From Corynebacterium jeddahense (GTDB lineage: Bacteria > Actinomycetota > Actinomycetes > Mycobacteriales > Mycobacteriaceae), in the NCBI RefSeq assembly GCF_028609865.1, contig NZ_CP063194.1, positions 2,480,001-2,544,000 of the forward strand: 64,000 nucleotides of DNA, in the 5' to 3' direction. How positions within the stretch are numbered: the stretch's first letter is position 1; each line of letters opens with the position of its first letter. Positions 31,819-40,781 of this stretch are shown here, one piece after another. The notes under the pieces were generated by a model that searched no databases, had not been told where the DNA came from, and was given only the letters and a program-made list of their open reading frames with translations. The position numbers and the translations under genes were made by a program.

Positions 31819-32886
31819 ATGAACGTGCCCTTCAGTGAGAAACTCCGCGCAGAGCTCGTGCGCCAGGAGTGGGACGATGACGAATTCGCTCGAGCCACTA
31901 ATCTTCCCGAATCTACAATCGGCAAAATCGAATCTGGCGATTACTTTCCCTCAGCAGGTGAGCTGAACGCGATTCTCGCTGTTCTTCGCAAGCCGGTCAT
32001 GTGGGCAGTCCAGGCCGAGATCCCACAGATCACGCGGCGCTATCAGGATGTGCACACCACGCGACCTTCAGATATTGAGGCGGGCATCGAATTGCTCGCC
32101 TACGATATTCGCCACCTCATGGATACCGGAGTCCTCGTGGGGAAGAGGCCAGGACCATTCAAACGTCCAAAAACTCACGTGGACGCTGCTCATCTGGCCC
32201 GAAAAGTGCGAAGGGATGCTAACATCTCCGAATCCGAACCCATCGCTGACCTACCAGCCTTGTGTGATAAATTTGGCCTCTGGGAATTCGCCTCCCCGTT
32301 TGAAGGTAACTGGGGACCTCAGGGACTAATGCTCGAAATAGATTCAGACTCCGCCAACCTTCCAATCGGCATAGCCGTTATCAACACTTGTTCGCCTTCT
32401 TTTCACCAGCGTTTCGTGCTAGCTCACGAGCTGTGCCACTGGTTAATCGGAGATGCCTACGAGAACAAATCCGTGGACAACGAGTTTTCTTCTCGAAAAG
32501 AGAGGGGCTCCAAGCTTCACCCCGAACAAGCCTGCAACTCTTTTGCTGCTCATTTGCTTCTACCGGAACAGGCTCTTGCCCACTTTGGCCAGATTACTGA
32601 TGAGTCCGTTTTGGTTGATGAGGCAGTGCGAACTGCGCAAACTTACGGAGTCGGCTGGCGTTCGACAATCGGTCTACTGAAAAGTGCGGGCCATATCTCT
32701 TCTGGGCAAGCAGCCAAGCTAAAAACTCACTCTGAAGCAGATCAGCGCGTTATGGATCATAGTTCCGTCCTCCCGTCTGACCGGATCCCTGCGGAGTACT
32801 CCCGTCAACTTGCCGAGGGCATCAAACTCGGGAAGCTGGATCAACTAGAAGCTATTAACTACAGCTACGGTGTGGCTCTCCCTTGA
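31819..32886 (+). CDS. Xre HTH - ImmA/IrrE metallopeptidase protein
   Basis: 355 residues. An N-terminal HTH (about 10-60, with FARATNLPESTIGKIESGDY) is followed by an ImmA/IrrE (COG2856) peptidase domain with zinc motif HELCHWLIGD at about 203. Proteins of this build act as repressors that inactivate themselves or a partner on a signal, and as antitoxins. It is divergent from the large helicase and overlaps the PIN-like gene by 4 nt (TTGA). Lower GC and less biased codon use than its neighbours suggest recent arrival. Confidence 0.88.
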   Translation: MNVPFSEKLRAELVRQEWDDDEFARATNLPESTIGKIESGDYFPSAGELNAILAVLRKPVMWAVQAEIPQITRRYQDVHTTRPSDIEAGIELLAYDIRHLMDTGVLVGKRPGPFKRPKTHVDAAHLARKVRRDANISESEPIADLPALCDKFGLWEFASPFEGNWGPQGLMLEIDSDSANLPIGIAVINTCSPSFHQRFVLAHELCHWLIGDAYENKSVDNEFSSRKERGSKLHPEQACNSFAAHLLLPEQALAHFGQITDESVLVDEAVRTAQTYGVGWRSTIGLLKSAGHISSGQAAKLKTHSEADQRVMDHSSVLPSDRIPAEYSRQLAEGIKLGKLDQLEAINYSYGVALP

Positions 32887-33632
32887 TAATCGCAGACACC
32901 GGCCCCCTTTCCCACCTATCAAAGTCTGGCCACCTCGAAGTTCTCCGCCTAGTCACTAAGCTGGGGCTAAGCTTCGGCATCCCCCGTGAGGTGCAAAAGG
33001 AGCTCCAAAGAGACGACTTCACCAACTCACGGGTACTTAACTCAGACCTGCTTTGCGTTCTAGCTTTAGACGCTGACGCGGACGGACAGGCGAACTTCAT
33101 TCGTGAGACTAAATTTCCGAAGGAGAGTCCTCTTGCGCGACGGATTTCTAGAAATCCGAATCCTCAAGCCCCAGTTAAGCATGCAGGTGAGTCTGCATGT
33201 ATTGCGTACGCGGTTCATGGGATTTTTCCGCAACAACCAGTTGTTTGGATCGATGACGGTCGTGGAAGAGAAGTTGCTAGGCAGATGGGGCTCGTTTGCC
33301 TTACCACCCTCGATGTAATCGCATGTTTAATTAGACTGCACCTGCTCAATCGCAATGAAGGCGAACGGATCGTGGACGATCTTCTCGGCGTGCAGGCGGA
33401 CAGCCTTCTCGTCCCTCAACAGCCCGATTACATACTTCCCGTCGATTCGGGTTCGGAGTTTTCGCGACAATGGCAACTCTACGGCCCACTTACGGCACCA
33501 GAGCGGGACTGTATTTGTGAGGATTGCATATACGCAAATAACTTGCCCTCGGACCTACCTGCCCACCAGACTCGTGGGCTTTGTCACCTAGCAACTGGGT
33601 GGGTGCCACAGCGCTGTGGAGAAAACAGTTGA
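32883..33632 (+). CDS. PIN-like nuclease, partner of the Xre-ImmA protein
   Basis: 249 residues from a TTG start overlapping the upstream stop codon. PIN-type acidic positions are visible: IIADTGPLSHLSKSG (Asp about 4), a conserved Glu in GESACIAYA (about 103) and WIDDGRGREVARQMG (Asp about 122). Such RNases are common toxins, and pairs of PIN-like genes with Xre-COG2856 proteins have been predicted as toxin-antitoxin modules. The C-terminal ~70 residues include CICEDCIY, a possible metal site beyond the PIN fold. It lies between the two halves of the DISARM-like operon. Confidence 0.7.
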   Translation: MIIADTGPLSHLSKSGHLEVLRLVTKLGLSFGIPREVQKELQRDDFTNSRVLNSDLLCVLALDADADGQANFIRETKFPKESPLARRISRNPNPQAPVKHAGESACIAYAVHGIFPQQPVVWIDDGRGREVARQMGLVCLTTLDVIACLIRLHLLNRNEGERIVDDLLGVQADSLLVPQQPDYILPVDSGSEFSRQWQLYGPLTAPERDCICEDCIYANNLPSDLPAHQTRGLCHLATGWVPQRCGENS

Positions 33633-33671
33633 AATCCAGAGTCGGAGCTATTTTGGCACTGCGACTATGAT

Positions 33672-34050
33672 AAAGCTTCCTCAAACCTCTTGTACGCCTC
33701 CCGCATACGCCTCCCGGTCCAACTGCCTAAACGGATACTCGTACACGTACTCCACACCCGACTGCGGATGCGCCCACGTCCGATCCGCCACCGACAACTC
33801 CGCGCCATCCTTCAACTTCGCATCCGCCTTCACAATCTCCTTCGGCACCTTCCGACCATTCGCATCAAACCGATCCTCCTGGTCATAACGACGCATCACC
33901 GGAAACTGCGTCCGATAAATCATGCACAACTCATCCGCCGTCACACCCAACGACAACGCCACAATCGCATCAATCTCCACCTGCGCGGCCCGCCGCTCCT
34001 CATCCTTTCGCAAAGGCTTATCGACGTTCCAAGGTTCCCCCATCAACTCC
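33672..34050. repeat. Direct repeat, left copy (methyltransferase 3' end)
   Basis: About 375 bp nearly identical to 36232-36610 in the same orientation (the methyltransferase C-terminal coding region). A 2-bp deletion near 33707 changes the last residues in this copy. The two copies bracket about 2.2 kb containing the HEPN-like gene. Confidence 0.85.
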
Positions 34051-34058
34051 TCCCGCAA
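33681..34058 (-). pseudogene. 3' fragment of a second PglX/Eco57I-type methyltransferase gene
   Basis: 125 codons matching the C-terminal ~120 residues of the intact methyltransferase at 36218-40777 ([40 protein letters not shown]). The scattered, mostly synonymous differences suggest divergence and not a duplication of yesterday. The N-terminal >1,300 residues are absent and the final 10 residues are frameshifted. It marks the left border of the HEPN-gene insert. Confidence 0.85.
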
Positions 34059-34522
34059 AGGAACCAGATTGAAAGAGGGCGCGCGACTCGTATGCTCGCG
34101 TGAATGTCATCTAGCATGCCATAGACCTCCCGTCGCATCGCATCGATCCTGAGCTGGAGATCCGAGCCTCTCGTGTCGGAAAGCTCCTCGGCTCTCATCA
34201 CGACTACCCCGAACGGAGCCACATACGCGGTGCAAAACTTTAGTCTGCGTTGACATCTTGCGTCTAAGAAGCTTCTACATGTCCGCGACACCAGCTATCC
34301 TTCTACGTAAGGTGTCTCACCGCTGGGAGAGGACTTGTTCTCATTCGCGCACAGACCACCCTTTCGCCGCGTAATCCATTACCGCCCGGTGTCAGTCACG
34401 ATCAGACACCTCTGATAGCGTCGCGCGCCCTGAGGTCGCGCGGTCACCAGAAACTTCCCCCGGACAGTTTCTCGATACTCAACACGGTGGTAATAGCTAC
34501 GCCGCACAACACTCAGCATGGT
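34059..34522. other. 460-bp stretch without a clear gene
   Basis: Lower GC than the surroundings. A minus-strand frame (34043-34291) contains AMRREVYGMLDDIHASI, which looks coding-like but has no recognisable domain or good start and runs into the methyltransferase fragment; it may be the remnant of a gene cut at the recombination border. Nothing else is supported. Confidence 0.4.
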
Positions 34523-36112
34523 TCACTCGTTTTCTTCGGCAAATCGCTCTAAAGCATCTTTGTATCCGATATCTGATGGGTATAACAGCAGTTTAGGAGA
34601 CATCTCGTAACGGTATGTTTCCCATACCTCCCGGCCGGTAAGGAAATCTAGCTCGTAATCCAGCAACTGGATCACAGGACCGGCCTCGGGCTGGATGGGT
34701 ACACGCCGGCCGATCTCCTCTGTGATTTCTTGTGGTAGGCGCGAAATAACAGCGCCACCCGAATGCACTAGGAATGATTCCTTCGGCCCATCCTCGGATA
34801 CAACAACCTGAAGAACACTTTGTTCTGGGTCTACCAGCTGACCTATCAGGGTCGGACTACTCCGTAGCGAGACAACCATGTCACTCCAGCGGCGGAAGGT
34901 TTGAAGACGAATACGGAGTTGCGAGAGCGACTGTTCGATAGGCGAAAAACGCTCCCACTCACCCCGTTTAACGAGTTGGGCTTCACCCAAGAGCGCGATG
35001 GTCGTGATTGGAAAACGCGAGCGACTTGCGAAAACCTCGTTCTTAACCCAATCCTGGAATTCGAAAAACGCCCGTTCACATCTCTCAATCTCCTCACGGG
35101 TGACTCTTTTCCCGCCGTGGATTACATGATTTCTTGGCTCAACTACGAACTTAGTCCATTGTCTAAACGGTTCCGGCTCATCGCTCGGACCAAAAGTGGA
35201 ACCTCTTAGGAGGCTCAGCGCTTTCTTCTTCATAAGCGAAACAACCGATTCTGGTACAGGGGTTCCCCCTTTTTTCGCTTTGGCGCGGCTTCGGAGAAAG
35301 AACTCTGACGCTTCATGGGGCGTCGTCTGTTGTTCCCACAACAGATGTTGCACTAGTTCGTCTATCGCTGATTCGCACGAGGCTGCATACAAAATCATTG
35401 CGATCTCATATTCACCGGTTTCTTTCTGTTGACGAATTGCTTCTTCGAGCAGCTCCGACGACCGAACGAAAGGCCCCCTCTCAGCATGGTTGATTAGCGC
35501 AGCCTCGATCCAAAGATCCAGCTCATCCGGCTGCGGGGGATGCGTTGAAACTACCGGTCGGGTTTCCCTTAGCTGCATCCAGCCATCGATCTTTAGACGT
35601 GTCAATTTTCCGGGACGGATTTCCCAAGGCTCAAACAATCCTATTCCGACTGGAAGAGCACTTGGTAGAAGTTCAACGCGCACCTTTGCAAGTGGCATTT
35701 GTAGCGCTAGCGACAAAGCACCAATCCATTCATTTGCCATTGCCACCGCATGCGAAAAGGCATCCTCCCGATTAGAACGCCTCCCCCAATCGCCGATCTT
35801 GCTAAACCTCTGGCTAACAACAACCTCAAGAACCGTGACAGGTTTACTAACTTGGACTGCTGACGGGGCGGCGACCCGTTGGGTAGATGCAACCCGGGTA
35901 GCGATAGACGCAAATACGGCTTCCTCAGCAGTACCTGTCGTGTCCTGCGCAAACACTTGGTGGGCGATAATCGCGACGCCATCAGGGAGCTCCATAGCTT
36001 CTCCCAGAGAGCTGTATATCATTCCAGTCGGTGTCTTTAGTGTGACTTTCCCATGTGGAAGAGGCAACACATCCAGAAGTGGTAGAAAGAAGTGCCAGGA
36101 TGCTACTCTCAT
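34523..36112 (-). CDS. HEPN-like protein of unknown function, cargo of the defence operon
   Basis: 529 residues, not recognised as a named family. The N-terminal ~230 residues look beta-rich; the middle is helical and contains VEPRNHVIHGGKRVTREE (about 322-340). RNHVIH fits the R-x4-H signature of HEPN RNases, and AASCESAIDELVQHLLWEQQ (about 244-263) could be the first HEPN helix pair. Codon use is less GC-rich than in the flanking helicase and methyltransferase genes. It is bracketed by direct repeats of the methyltransferase 3' end and read in the same direction as the operon, so it probably serves as an added effector (inference). Confidence 0.65.
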   Translation of the reverse strand: MRVASWHFFLPLLDVLPLPHGKVTLKTPTGMIYSSLGEAMELPDGVAIIAHQVFAQDTTGTAEEAVFASIATRVASTQRVAAPSAVQVSKPVTVLEVVVSQRFSKIGDWGRRSNREDAFSHAVAMANEWIGALSLALQMPLAKVRVELLPSALPVGIGLFEPWEIRPGKLTRLKIDGWMQLRETRPVVSTHPPQPDELDLWIEAALINHAERGPFVRSSELLEEAIRQQKETGEYEIAMILYAASCESAIDELVQHLLWEQQTTPHEASEFFLRSRAKAKKGGTPVPESVVSLMKKKALSLLRGSTFGPSDEPEPFRQWTKFVVEPRNHVIHGGKRVTREEIERCERAFFEFQDWVKNEVFASRSRFPITTIALLGEAQLVKRGEWERFSPIEQSLSQLRIRLQTFRRWSDMVVSLRSSPTLIGQLVDPEQSVLQVVVSEDGPKESFLVHSGGAVISRLPQEITEEIGRRVPIQPEAGPVIQLLDYELDFLTGREVWETYRYEMSPKLLLYPSDIGYKDALERFAEENE

Positions 36113-36217
36113 CGTCCCTTCGAGACTTTCCCCTCACGTAAAAACGAAATCAACTCCGGCCGGAAGAACGGCAAGACTCCACGGCCATACAATTACTCGC
36201 AGTCGATAAGTAGAACG

Positions 36218-39200
36218 TTACTCCCGCACCATCCCCTCAAACCTCTCATACGCCTCCCGCATATCCGCCTCCCGGTCCAACTGCCTAAACGGGTACTCGT
36301 ACACGTACTCCACACCCGACTGCGGATGCGTCCACGTCCGATCCGCCACCGACAACTCCGCGTCGTCCTTCAACTTCGCGTCGGCTTTCACAATCTCCTT
36401 CGGCACCTTCCGACCATTCGTATCAAACCGATCCTCCTGGTCATAGCGACGCATCACCGGAAACTGCGTCCGATAAATCATGCACAACTCATCCGCCGTC
36501 ACACCCAACGACAACGCCACAATCGCATCAATCTCAACCTGCGCCGCACGCCGCTCCTCATCCTTACGCAAAGGCGTATCGACGTACCAAGGTTCCCCCA
36601 CAACCTCTTCCCACAACGGGGCATAGGCCTCGGTGAGGCAGTTGAGCCGGAGATACAGGTTCCGTGCCTTCGTCATCAACGGGTTATCAGCGGGAAGAGG
36701 AATCGTCCGAATGATCGCATTCGATATATGGGCAGAACCCGCCGATCGGACAGCGAAATCAGTGAGCAACGTGCTCATCACTGTTCCGGCGGCTGCAGTT
36801 TCAAAGACGGATGTTGACGCGCACGAGTTTACGGCGTTCACATGGGCAGCCCCGGGCGGGATTATTGCTGGGTAGAGCGTGCGATACCCAGTTGTAGCTG
36901 CCATTTCACGCCACGCAACGCGAAAGAAATCCTTCGCCGAGTTCACCTGATCGCCATGCTCGAATTTTGAATAGTCGAAGTCATACGTCGGCTGCGCATC
37001 CCGGTCCGGTTGGTAGGCCGTAGCCGGAATGAAATCAGCAGCCATCGCCTCGAGATCGATTTCAGACCAATCCTGGTTGTGTTTCAGAGTGGGGTTTGGC
37101 TGTTTGATCATGGGAGTTGAGACCCCAAGGTGGGGCCCTTGGAGAATCACGTCATTCCAGGAATCAGGGTGTTTCCACCCTGTATCGAAGTATCCCGCCT
37201 TCTTGTCGGCGGATTCGTGCCAACCTGCGGAAAACTGTAGCCCCAGTTGCCCGATACGGGGAGCGGAAGCAAGCTTCTCGAGTACCTCAGCGGCTTCGGA
37301 GTTTACGGTGTATACCATGCGAGCCTCGATAGACGGAACCGATTCATCCTCAAGAATTGAGTGCCAGACTTGCAAAGTGTGCTTGTCGACAATTTGAAGC
37401 CGATCACGATGAGGTCGAAGGTCCCAGTTGTAATCGGGATCTTTGATGCCAGGAAGGTCCCCAGTCCCATCATGATGGACTGAATCTTGAGCGGTTGCCG
37501 GGTGGTACATGCGACCGGCCATGACGAATTTAGGCCCCTCGAGTTGAGATCCGTAGAGGTGCACACCGTAGACCACGTGATCGTCGATATCGAACAGCAT
37601 GAGTGCGTTGATGAACTGCCAGTGACGCCTCAATCGCAGATATGCGCCTCGACGCAGGCGAGCAGCCTTCTTCTCTGTGAAATGGGACTCCGGGTGAATG
37701 AGCGAGATAACGCCTTCTGACGAGGTATTTCCCCAGGTGCGTTCCATGAATCCACGGTAGAGATCTGGCTGCTGACCAGTGAGGTGCGGATATCGGGTCA
37801 CATCGGTCAACACCGCAGATGTCGCTACTGACTCGCCGAGACCTCGGTACACGACTTCGCGAGTCTGCCCATCATCGTTCCACTGCTCCCGGCGCGCTTT
37901 CTTCGCTGCTTGCGTCGGCTTGTGTGCCAGTGAGAACCACGGATCGGCTTCGGAGTACAGAGCATCCAGATCGGTACGTGGCCGCACCCACGGCGGGTTG
38001 CCTACCTGCAGGTCGAAACCCTCGCGGGCGAAGACCGCGGCGAAGTCGAGGTCCCAGTGGAAGAAGCCTTGGTCGGCGGCGACGGACTGCACCACGTTGA
38101 GCCACGGGTGGTTTGACAGCACGGTCTCGATCTTGCGGGCGCCGGAGAGGCCTATCTCGGTGCGCTCGAGCTGGACAAGCTCGTCCCAGTTGGTAGCGCT
38201 GGCCAAGCGGATCTGGCTGGCGTCGCGGGCCTGGGTGTCTACGCCGAGGATGTCGGTAAGCGCAGAGAGCCACTCGTCCAGGTCCGGCAGCTCTTCCGTT
38301 GCAGTGAGGGGCCAGAACGTCAGGGCGTTCCAGGCGTCCATGACTAGGCGCAGGCGGAGGTAGGCACCTTCGGCGTCGTGAAGCAGCTCCCGCTCAATCT
38401 GTTCGCGGCGGACGTTCTTGGCGGTGTGCTCGGTCTCGCGGCCCCACAGATCAATGTCGCGGCGGATCTGGTCCTCCGCGATACGCATCTTCGACAGCGT
38501 GATGGCCCACAGGGACTCCACGCGGGCGGCGAGGTTGGTCAGCTTCTTCGTCTGTTCCTTGGTGGGGGCCTTGCCGGTGACGGAGCGTCTCCAGGCCTTC
38601 ATGGCGGTGATCTCGTCCTTGGCCAAGGTCTTCAGGTCCTTCGCGTCCGCTGCCGCACCCCAGGTGGAGGAGGGGAGGAGGAATTGGTGGATGCGGCCGG
38701 AGGTGTGGATGTCCTTGGGCTCGCCGGCGTCGATAGCCTCTGCGAGGTTTTGTACCGGTTCCCGGCGCGGCACGGCGGTGAGCCACTCGCGCTTCTTCAG
38801 CTGCGCGGTGGAGTAGGTCGACCGCAGTGCACCGATGAGCGAGTTGCCACGGCGCAGGTGCAGGCCGAACCACGGGGCCTTGAGCTGGCTGGTCATGGTG
38901 TCCAGCCAGAGGGAGATCTCGGCGAGCTCCACCGCGGTGGGGTTGAGGTCCACGCCGTAGACCTGGTGCAGGGCGATGTGGGCCTTGACTTTCTGCAGCT
39001 CAACGGCGCGGGTCTCGGGGTCGACCTGGGTGTCCAGCTCGTCCTCGCGTAGCTTCAGGTACAGCTCAGCCAGCTGACGCACCGCTTCCACGGCGAAGGC
39101 GCCGGAACCCATGGCGGGCTCGCAGATGGTCAGGCTGAGCACGTCGTCGGATGTTTCGATGCGCCCTTCCTCCTGGAGCACTTCGATGGCCTGGCCAACG

Positions 39201-40777
39201 GTGAACTCGGTGAGTACCTGCGGGGTGTAGAAGGACGCGGAGCGCTCGCGGTCGCGGCTGGACTGGCGGAACACGAAGGAGCCGGCCGGGTGCTCGCGGC
39301 GCACCTTTGAGGTGCCGCCTTCCTCCATCTGCTTGGTCTCCATGACAAAGCTGTCCTGCGGCACGGTGTCCGCGGCGTGGGTGGGCAGCACCCAGGAGCC
39401 CTTGGAAGCGTCGCCCTTCGGTGCGACCTCGTAGAGGTCTTCCTGGGCGATGAAGCCGTGGTAGGACATCAGGCCCTCGTAAACCTGGCCGAGCTCGGTG
39501 ACACCCAGGGTGGCGTAGGAGATGAAGCCGCGGTCCTTGCCGGCGGAGACCTTCGACAGCAGCAGGTTCTGCAGGACGCGGGTAAGGGCGTCGTTGGAGA
39601 GCTTGGCTTCGTCGATAAGCGAGGTGGCCTCGCGCTTGAACAGGTCCGCCTCGAGGTTGCGGAAAGTCAGGCCCTCGTTCTGTGCGTCCCGGTCGGCGCC
39701 TGCGGTCTCGAGAGGGTCGTGGCCGTCGTTGACCTGGGTGAACAACAGCTGCAGCGAGTCGTAGAGGTGGGTGCCCCGGCGCGCCTTGTCGGTCACTGGC
39801 GGGTTGAGAATCTGGTCGCGGAGGCGGTCCAGGCCGTAGCCCTCCACGTACTCCGGTGCGCCGGTGGGCAGGATGGCCAGCTCCGGGGAGGCCTCGGCGA
39901 AGAGCAGGAAGAGGATGCGGTACAGGTAGCGCAGCGACTGGTGGGCGAGCTCGTTGCCATCGACGCCGTCGATGGGCAGGTTGTGCTCCCGGCGGCGGTT
40001 CAGGACGTCGTTGCCGATGATCTCGATGGACTCGCGCACCGCGTCACGCAGGTCGCCGGAGACCTTCACGGCGTGCTGCTGGGATTCCTCGCGGGTCTCG
40101 GCCCACCAGGTGGTGCCGTCGGCGGCGCGCTCCAGGTTCTCGCGGGCGAGGATAACGGCGACGCGCTCGAGCTCGCCGGCTTTCTTGGTGTCGTTTCGCT
40201 CCACCGCCAGCTGCAGGTTTACCGCGAGGTAGCGGCCCAGCGGCCAGGACTCGCGCTCGGCGAGCACGGCCCACGCACCGGCGAGGACCACGATGAACTC
40301 CGGGGGTTCGGCGGCGAGGAAAAGGTCGCCGACCAGCTTGGATACTTTCGCCTGCTCCGGATCCTTACCCTTCGGGGCGATGCCACCGGTGACGGGGAGT
40401 GTGGTCAGGTCTTCCTCGGTGGTGGCCTCGTCGACCTCGGCGCTGACCACCACCAGCGTGCCGGCGTTGCCCACCCAGCCCTGGTAGGTAAACGTGTCCC
40501 CGGCGCGGGTGTAGCGCTGCGTGGTGGGGGAGCCGTAGCTGAACGCGGCGCGCACGAGCGCGTCGGTAGGCGATTGCGTCGCAAAGGCTTGTTGCAGCTC
40601 GCCACGCTCGGCTTGGAAACGCTTGACGGGGGAGGGGGCGCCCGATTCCTGCTCCAGCTGCGCCCACTCCTTGGTGCGGTTTTTCACGCGTTTGGTGAAG
40701 GACTCGCCCTCGTCGGTGGTGAAGTAGTGGTCGCTGATCCATTCATCAACGTTGATGATTGAGTCGTAGGTAGCCAT
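36218..40777 (-). CDS. PglX/Eco57I-type N6-adenine DNA methyltransferase (DrmMI-like)
   Basis: 1,519 residues from ATG 40777 ([19 protein letters not shown]), with AAGGAG upstream inside the end of the SNF2 gene. S-adenosylmethionine motif I is [14 protein letters not shown] near 551 and the catalytic NPPW is in [12 protein letters not shown] near 926. Between them lie [20 protein letters not shown] and [13 protein letters not shown], typical of Eco57I/PglX enzymes. It would modify host DNA so that the helicases spare it. No PglZ, BrxC or BrxL gene accompanies it, so this is not BREX; neighbours fit class 1 DISARM. Its last ~375 bp exist a second time at 33672-34050. Confidence 0.92.
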   Translation of the reverse strand: MATYDSIINVDEWISDHYFTTDEGESFTKRVKNRTKEWAQLEQESGAPSPVKRFQAERGELQQAFATQSPTDALVRAAFSYGSPTTQRYTRAGDTFTYQGWVGNAGTLVVVSAEVDEATTEEDLTTLPVTGGIAPKGKDPEQAKVSKLVGDLFLAAEPPEFIVVLAGAWAVLAERESWPLGRYLAVNLQLAVERNDTKKAGELERVAVILARENLERAADGTTWWAETREESQQHAVKVSGDLRDAVRESIEIIGNDVLNRRREHNLPIDGVDGNELAHQSLRYLYRILFLLFAEASPELAILPTGAPEYVEGYGLDRLRDQILNPPVTDKARRGTHLYDSLQLLFTQVNDGHDPLETAGADRDAQNEGLTFRNLEADLFKREATSLIDEAKLSNDALTRVLQNLLLSKVSAGKDRGFISYATLGVTELGQVYEGLMSYHGFIAQEDLYEVAPKGDASKGSWVLPTHAADTVPQDSFVMETKQMEEGGTSKVRREHPAGSFVFRQSSRDRERSASFYTPQVLTEFTVGQAIEVLQEEGRIETSDDVLSLTICEPAMGSGAFAVEAVRQLAELYLKLREDELDTQVDPETRAVELQKVKAHIALHQVYGVDLNPTAVELAEISLWLDTMTSQLKAPWFGLHLRRGNSLIGALRSTYSTAQLKKREWLTAVPRREPVQNLAEAIDAGEPKDIHTSGRIHQFLLPSSTWGAAADAKDLKTLAKDEITAMKAWRRSVTGKAPTKEQTKKLTNLAARVESLWAITLSKMRIAEDQIRRDIDLWGRETEHTAKNVRREQIERELLHDAEGAYLRLRLVMDAWNALTFWPLTATEELPDLDEWLSALTDILGVDTQARDASQIRLASATNWDELVQLERTEIGLSGARKIETVLSNHPWLNVVQSVAADQGFFHWDLDFAAVFAREGFDLQVGNPPWVRPRTDLDALYSEADPWFSLAHKPTQAAKKARREQWNDDGQTREVVYRGLGESVATSAVLTDVTRYPHLTGQQPDLYRGFMERTWGNTSSEGVISLIHPESHFTEKKAARLRRGAYLRLRRHWQFINALMLFDIDDHVVYGVHLYGSQLEGPKFVMAGRMYHPATAQDSVHHDGTGDLPGIKDPDYNWDLRPHRDRLQIVDKHTLQVWHSILEDESVPSIEARMVYTVNSEAAEVLEKLASAPRIGQLGLQFSAGWHESADKKAGYFDTGWKHPDSWNDVILQGPHLGVSTPMIKQPNPTLKHNQDWSEIDLEAMAADFIPATAYQPDRDAQPTYDFDYSKFEHGDQVNSAKDFFRVAWREMAATTGYRTLYPAIIPPGAAHVNAVNSCASTSVFETAAAGTVMSTLLTDFAVRSAGSAHISNAIIRTIPLPADNPLMTKARNLYLRLNCLTEAYAPLWEEVVGEPWYVDTPLRKDEERRAAQVEIDAIVALSLGVTADELCMIYRTQFPVMRRYDQEDRFDTNGRKVPKEIVKADAKLKDDAELSVADRTWTHPQSGVEYVYEYPFRQLDREADMREAYERFEGMVRE
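36232..36610. repeat. Direct repeat, right copy (intact methyltransferase 3' end)
   Basis: Partner of 33672-34050; part of the intact gene. Confidence 0.85.
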
Positions 40778-40781
40778 TGAT

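Noticed and set aside
33681-34058. Independent 125-residue gene
   Set aside because: It is homologous along its length to the C-terminus of the nearby methyltransferase and lacks all catalytic motifs; a gene fragment is the simpler reading.
34043-34291. 82-codon minus-strand ORF as a real gene
   Set aside because: Part of it looks coding-like, but it overlaps the methyltransferase fragment, has no start signal and no recognisable domain.
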